A stretch of 64,000 nt of DNA from Cyanobacteria bacterium OH_CBrB_359 (GTDB taxonomy: Bacteria > Cyanobacteriota > Vampirovibrionia > Gastranaerophilales > Gastranaerophilaceae): NCBI GenBank assembly GCA_023433065.1, contig JAEZET010000004.1, positions 620,001-684,000 on the forward strand, given 5' to 3'. A program made the position numbers and the translations under genes. The notes below the pieces were generated by a model, which was given only the letters and a program-made list of their open reading frames with translations, was not told the origin of the DNA and ran no database searches. This document shows, in pieces, positions 61,208 to 64,000 of this stretch. Position 1 is the first letter of the stretch. Each line of letters starts with the position of its first letter.

Positions 61208-61522
61208 TTATTCTTTATTTTTTCCTTGAATTGAGGCGCCAAGAAGTTTTTCATAGCTGTTAATTTTTCTAGAAATTATATCCGATAAACTTTCTCCTTT
61301 TTTCAAAATGCCTGCAAGTTTTATATTTCCGGCTTTGTAATCTTCCTGACTGCAAATGAAATATTCGGGTTTTTCACCTTTTTTGTCAAGATAGCCTATT
61401 ATAAAATGTTCGGTTTTAGCATTTTTTGTAATGCCGCTTGAGGCAAACAGGGTAATTTGAGAAAACTCATCTATATAGGATTTAATCAGTGTTTTACTGT
61501 CTTTATATTTGCCGTCTCCCAT
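61208..61522 (-). CDS. Downstream part of a frameshifted small gene (104 aa from the first ATG)
   Basis: MGDGKYKDSKTLIKSYIDEF, then 'LDKKGEKPEYFICSQEDYKA' and 'ILKKGESLSDIISRKINSYE', unrecognised soluble alpha/beta protein. The same frame is open upstream of the ATG to about 61620 and encodes sensible protein ('IVIGFHSPSEFWIHKKDKDS'). It joins the gene at 61588-61842 at a run of seven A, so this is most likely its C-terminal half and not a separate gene. Confidence 0.5.
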   Translation of the reverse strand: MGDGKYKDSKTLIKSYIDEFSQITLFASSGITKNAKTEHFIIGYLDKKGEKPEYFICSQEDYKAGNIKLAGILKKGESLSDIISRKINSYEKLLGASIQGKNKE

Positions 61523-61587
61523 AACAATATGACTATCTTTATCTTTTTTATGTATCCAAAATTCAGAAGGGCTATGGAAGCCGATAA

Positions 61588-61842
61588 CTATATTTTTTTG
61601 ATTTTCTGGGGTATTTCTATATTATTTCTTCTGCTTCCGGGGATTGTAGATGAGTTTGAGACCGGTGTAAGACTGATTAAAATCCTTTTAAAAACATCAG
61701 GGTACTCTAAATTCCCCGCCTGCCCTTTAAATGTTTCTTTGTGGCTGTTTACCCGCCTTAAATCTACTGCGTTTTTTCTGTTGTTTTCATCTAAATTCAG
61801 ATGACTACCATAACCATTAAAGTTTACGACACTAACCTTCAT
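61588..61842 (-). CDS. Upstream part of a frameshifted small gene (84 aa), possible -1 slippage
   Basis: MKVSVVNFNGYGSHLNLDEN then 'NSHKETFKGQAGNLEYPDVF' and a stop right after 'IPQKIKKI'. The leader with 'VVNFNG' and 'TFKG' recalls the small lineage proteins elsewhere here. The seven A at 61593-61599 (minus strand A-AAA-AAA-T) is a classical slip site: one extra A, or a -1 step, gives an intact protein of about 210 aa with the downstream frame. Confidence 0.55.
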   Translation of the reverse strand: MKVSVVNFNGYGSHLNLDENNRKNAVDLRRVNSHKETFKGQAGNLEYPDVFKRILISLTPVSNSSTIPGSRRNNIEIPQKIKKI

Positions 61843-62011
61843 TTTTTGCTCCTGTTTTAATTTACCAATTCCACTACTTTTTAATAGATTTCCACAACCT
61901 TATTTCATAAAGGTATAATTATAAAACGATTTTTGACTCGGAAAATTGTTTTTAAATTCTGAATTTTGTTATTTTTCTTCATAATCAAAAAGGTTTAAGC
62001 AAGTTGTTTTA

Positions 62012-62040
62012 TTGAAATTAAAAATACTTCGTGTTATAAG
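62012..62040 (+). promoter_or_regulatory. Promoter of ispH-rpsA
   Basis: TTGAAA (62012-62017), 17-bp spacer, TATAAG (62035-62040), 43 bases upstream of the ispH ATG. Confidence 0.55.
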
Positions 62041-62082
62041 TTTAATACTGCGGGAGATAAATATTTTCTGCTAGTTCAATGA

Positions 62083-62985
62083 ATGGATGTGAATAACCTG
62101 AATAAGAATATTAAACTTGCCAAACACGCAGGGTTCTGCTATGGGGTTAAACGTGCTGTTTTAACAACAAAAAAACTTAAAAATGAAAATAATTCTAAAA
62201 AAATATGGGTTTTAGGTGAGCTTATACACAATTCTCAGGTAATAAAAGAATTGGAAGCATTAGGTATTGTTACCGTTAATGAGCTCCCCGATGACGAAAC
62301 AGGTATTTGTATAATAAGAAGCCATGGCGCTTCACCTGATGTTTTTGACGATGTAAAGGCTAAGGGTTATGAGGTTGTTGATCTTACCTGTCCTGACGTT
62401 AAAAAAGTTCAGCAAAAAGCTATACAGCTTGTTCAGGAAGGGTTTTTACTTATAATTCTTGGTAAACCCGAGCATCCTGAGGTTGTTGCTATCAGAGCTA
62501 ACGCTCAAAAACATGGAGATAAAATTATTGTTGCTCCAGATTTGAAGACCCTTAAAGAAAATGAAGATAAAATAAAAGAGCATAAACGTATAGGCGTTGT
62601 TGTTCAAACGACCCAAAGGATTGAAATCTTAAAAGAAATTGTTAATTATCTTACGCCGATTTCAAATGAAATTAAAATTTTTAACACAATTTGTGCTTCG
62701 ACCTCTTTAAGACAAAAAGAAGCTAAAGACCTTGCCAAAGAATCTGATTTGATGATAGTTGTCGGTAGCAAAAAAAGTGCAAATACTACCCATTTGGCAG
62801 AGATTTTAACCGGTATTACTACAACAATTCACATTGAAACAGATGATGAGTTGTCTTTGTACAGTGGCTTAATAGAAAAGTCAATGAATATAAGCGTTAC
62901 AGCGGGGGCTTCGACTCCTGATGACGTTATTCAAAAGGTTATGGAAAAACTAAATTGCTATAATTATGAAAGGACAAATAAATGA
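62083..62985 (+). CDS. ispH: 4-hydroxy-3-methylbut-2-enyl diphosphate reductase
   Basis: 300 aa. 'KLAKHAGFCYGVKRAVLTTK' with the first cluster Cys, 'VIIRSHGASPDVF' in the form 'CIIRSHGASPDVFDD', 'VVDLTCPDVKKVQQKA' with the second, and 'FNTICASTSLRQKEA' with the third. 4Fe-4S enzyme, last step of the MEP isoprenoid route. Its stop overlaps the rpsA start (ATGA). In Clostridia the two are often fused; here they are separate but coupled. Confidence 0.95.
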   Translation: MDVNNLNKNIKLAKHAGFCYGVKRAVLTTKKLKNENNSKKIWVLGELIHNSQVIKELEALGIVTVNELPDDETGICIIRSHGASPDVFDDVKAKGYEVVDLTCPDVKKVQQKAIQLVQEGFLLIILGKPEHPEVVAIRANAQKHGDKIIVAPDLKTLKENEDKIKEHKRIGVVVQTTQRIEILKEIVNYLTPISNEIKIFNTICASTSLRQKEAKDLAKESDLMIVVGSKKSANTTHLAEILTGITTTIHIETDDELSLYSGLIEKSMNISVTAGASTPDDVIQKVMEKLNCYNYERTNK

Positions 62986-64000
62986 CAAAAACTACAAAAA
63001 ATGAAACGGACGATTTCGTAAAACTTCTTGAAGAAAGCTACAATTACAAGTTTTCTGTCGCAGATGTCGTAAAAGGAATCGTAATTAAACAGGAAAATGA
63101 AGGTTTTTTGATTGATGTCGGAGCTAAAACCGAGGCATTTTTACCAAATAGAGAAATCTCCAGTACTTCTGATGTCGACTATTCTGAAATATTAAAAGTG
63201 GGAGAAGTTAAAGAATTTTATATTTTAAAAGAAGAGAGCAGTGATGAAGAAAGCTCAATAATTCTTTCATTGAAAAAATTATCTTGTGCAAAAGCATGGC
63301 AAGATTTACAAGCTGCAAAAATTAATAATCAAACAGTTAATGCTAAAGTTGTTTCACTTGTTAGAGGTGGCGTAATTGTAGAAGTTATGGATTTAAGAGG
63401 GTTTATTCCTGCAAGTCAGTTAAGAACGGGAAGTCCATTTGATGGTCTTGTCGGTCAGACAATAGAGGCTAAAATATTAGAAGCAGATGCAAAAAGAAAT
63501 AAGCTTATTCTTTCGCAAAGACAAGCTATAGCAGAGCAAAGAGAACAAGTTGTCGATGATATTATTTCAAATCTTGAAATTGATATGGTTGTTAAAGGTG
63601 AAGTAGTAAGAATAGCTGATTTCGGCGCATTTATTGATATCAATGGTGTAGATGGTCTTCTTCCTATATCTGAGATTTCTTGGCAGAGAATCAAACATCC
63701 TTCAGATATTATTTCTCTTGGTCAAGTGCTTGAAGTTAAAATTCTTAAAATTGACAATGAATTAAAACGTATAAGCTTGAGCTTAAAACGCATGGGCGAC
63801 AACCCTTGGGAAGAAATTGAGAATAAATTTGAAGAAGGTCAAATTATAAAAGGTACTGTAAATAAGGTTACTTCTTTTGGTGCTTTTATTAATATATTCC
63901 CGGGCGTTGAAGCATTGTTGCCTTCATCAGAAATGGAACCTCAAAACGCAAATCCTTTCACTATTTATAATGTTGGTGACGAAGTTGAAGTTTTGATTAA
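62982..64000 (+). CDS. rpsA: Ribosomal protein S1 (3' end beyond the window)
   Basis: ATG 62982 with GAAAGGA upstream, 339 open codons to the edge. Four S1 repeats are visible: 'GIVIKQENEGFLIDVGAKTE', 'AKVVSLVRGGVIVEVMDLRG', 'GEVVRIADFGAFIDINGVDG' and 'GTVNKVTSFGAFINIFPGVE', each with the OB-fold 'G.V..i...G.fV..g' plan. It binds mRNA at the 30S platform. Coupled with ispH by a four-base overlap. Confidence 0.93.
   Translation, partial: MTKTTKNETDDFVKLLEESYNYKFSVADVVKGIVIKQENEGFLIDVGAKTEAFLPNREISSTSDVDYSEILKVGEVKEFYILKEESSDEESSIILSLKKLSCAKAWQDLQAAKINNQTVNAKVVSLVRGGVIVEVMDLRGFIPASQLRTGSPFDGLVGQTIEAKILEADAKRNKLILSQRQAIAEQREQVVDDIISNLEIDMVVKGEVVRIADFGAFIDINGVDGLLPISEISWQRIKHPSDIISLGQVLEVKILKIDNELKRISLSLKRMGDNPWEEIENKFEEGQIIKGTVNKVTSFGAFINIFPGVEALLPSSEMEPQNANPFTIYNVGDEVEVLI

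Overview
The window is strongly AT-rich, gene-dense bacterial DNA using the standard code (TAA, TAG and TGA all act as stops). The gene content is that of a diderm: an MlaE/MlaF/MlaD lipid transporter, LpxK, GmhA, two GT9 heptosyltransferases, a 1509-residue AsmA/TamB-type protein and a TolC-type efflux operon. Together with 7TM-HD (PgpH), ispH-rpsA and a family of small lineage-type proteins carrying a short N-terminal 'INFG / IPFSALFK' motif, this suggests the Vampirovibrionia/Melainabacteria (Gastranaerophilales), the non-photosynthetic sister group of Cyanobacteria. This placement is inference; no rRNA gene is present.

Layout. 1-2460: accessory DNA with a RhuM-family gene running off the left edge and a chain of overlapping tiny genes of unknown function. 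2462-6470: a rearranged locus with an LuxR-type HTH gene, a 5'-truncated GxSxG lipase, and four tandem paralogous secreted TonB-C-like proteins, each preceded by a copy of the lipase 3' end; lipase and antitoxin remnants lie between copies 3 and 4. 6596-6772 holds an integrase remnant. 6900-15850: housekeeping and surface genes (hemolysin III, DEAD-box helicase, pyruvyl transferase, GT4, class II photolyase, Dps-like ferritin, ManC). 15846-19023: a small phage-tail-fibre-like module. 19204-27065: GT9 and a TetR/TolC/HlyD/ABC efflux operon. 27386-35913: glutathione synthesis (gshA, gshB), a FeoA plus His-rich membrane protein pair behind a DtxR-like box, gmhA, prs, glmU, spmAB.

36059-39250 is an integration hot spot at tRNA-Leu(GAG). 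The last 18 bases of the tRNA recur three times, each time at the end of a conserved block of about 133 bp with dyad symmetry. Between them sit a small membrane protein gene, a GH108 muramidase gene and an LprI-type lysozyme-inhibitor gene. 39328-41281: small lineage proteins, a frameshifted GNAT and BioG. 41265-64000: envelope and core genes (TamB-like, pgpH-ybeY-dgkA-acpS, an orphan OppF, LdcA, dnaX, smpB, a GT39-like membrane protein, mlaEFD-lpxK-GT9, ispH-rpsA).

The most interesting reading is that the window carries two candidate effector/immunity loci of the same logic: a lipase with an array of secreted cognate-like proteins, and a muramidase with a secreted lysozyme-inhibitor-like protein inside a tRNA-anchored island. 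All functional claims rest on motifs read by eye; no database search was run.
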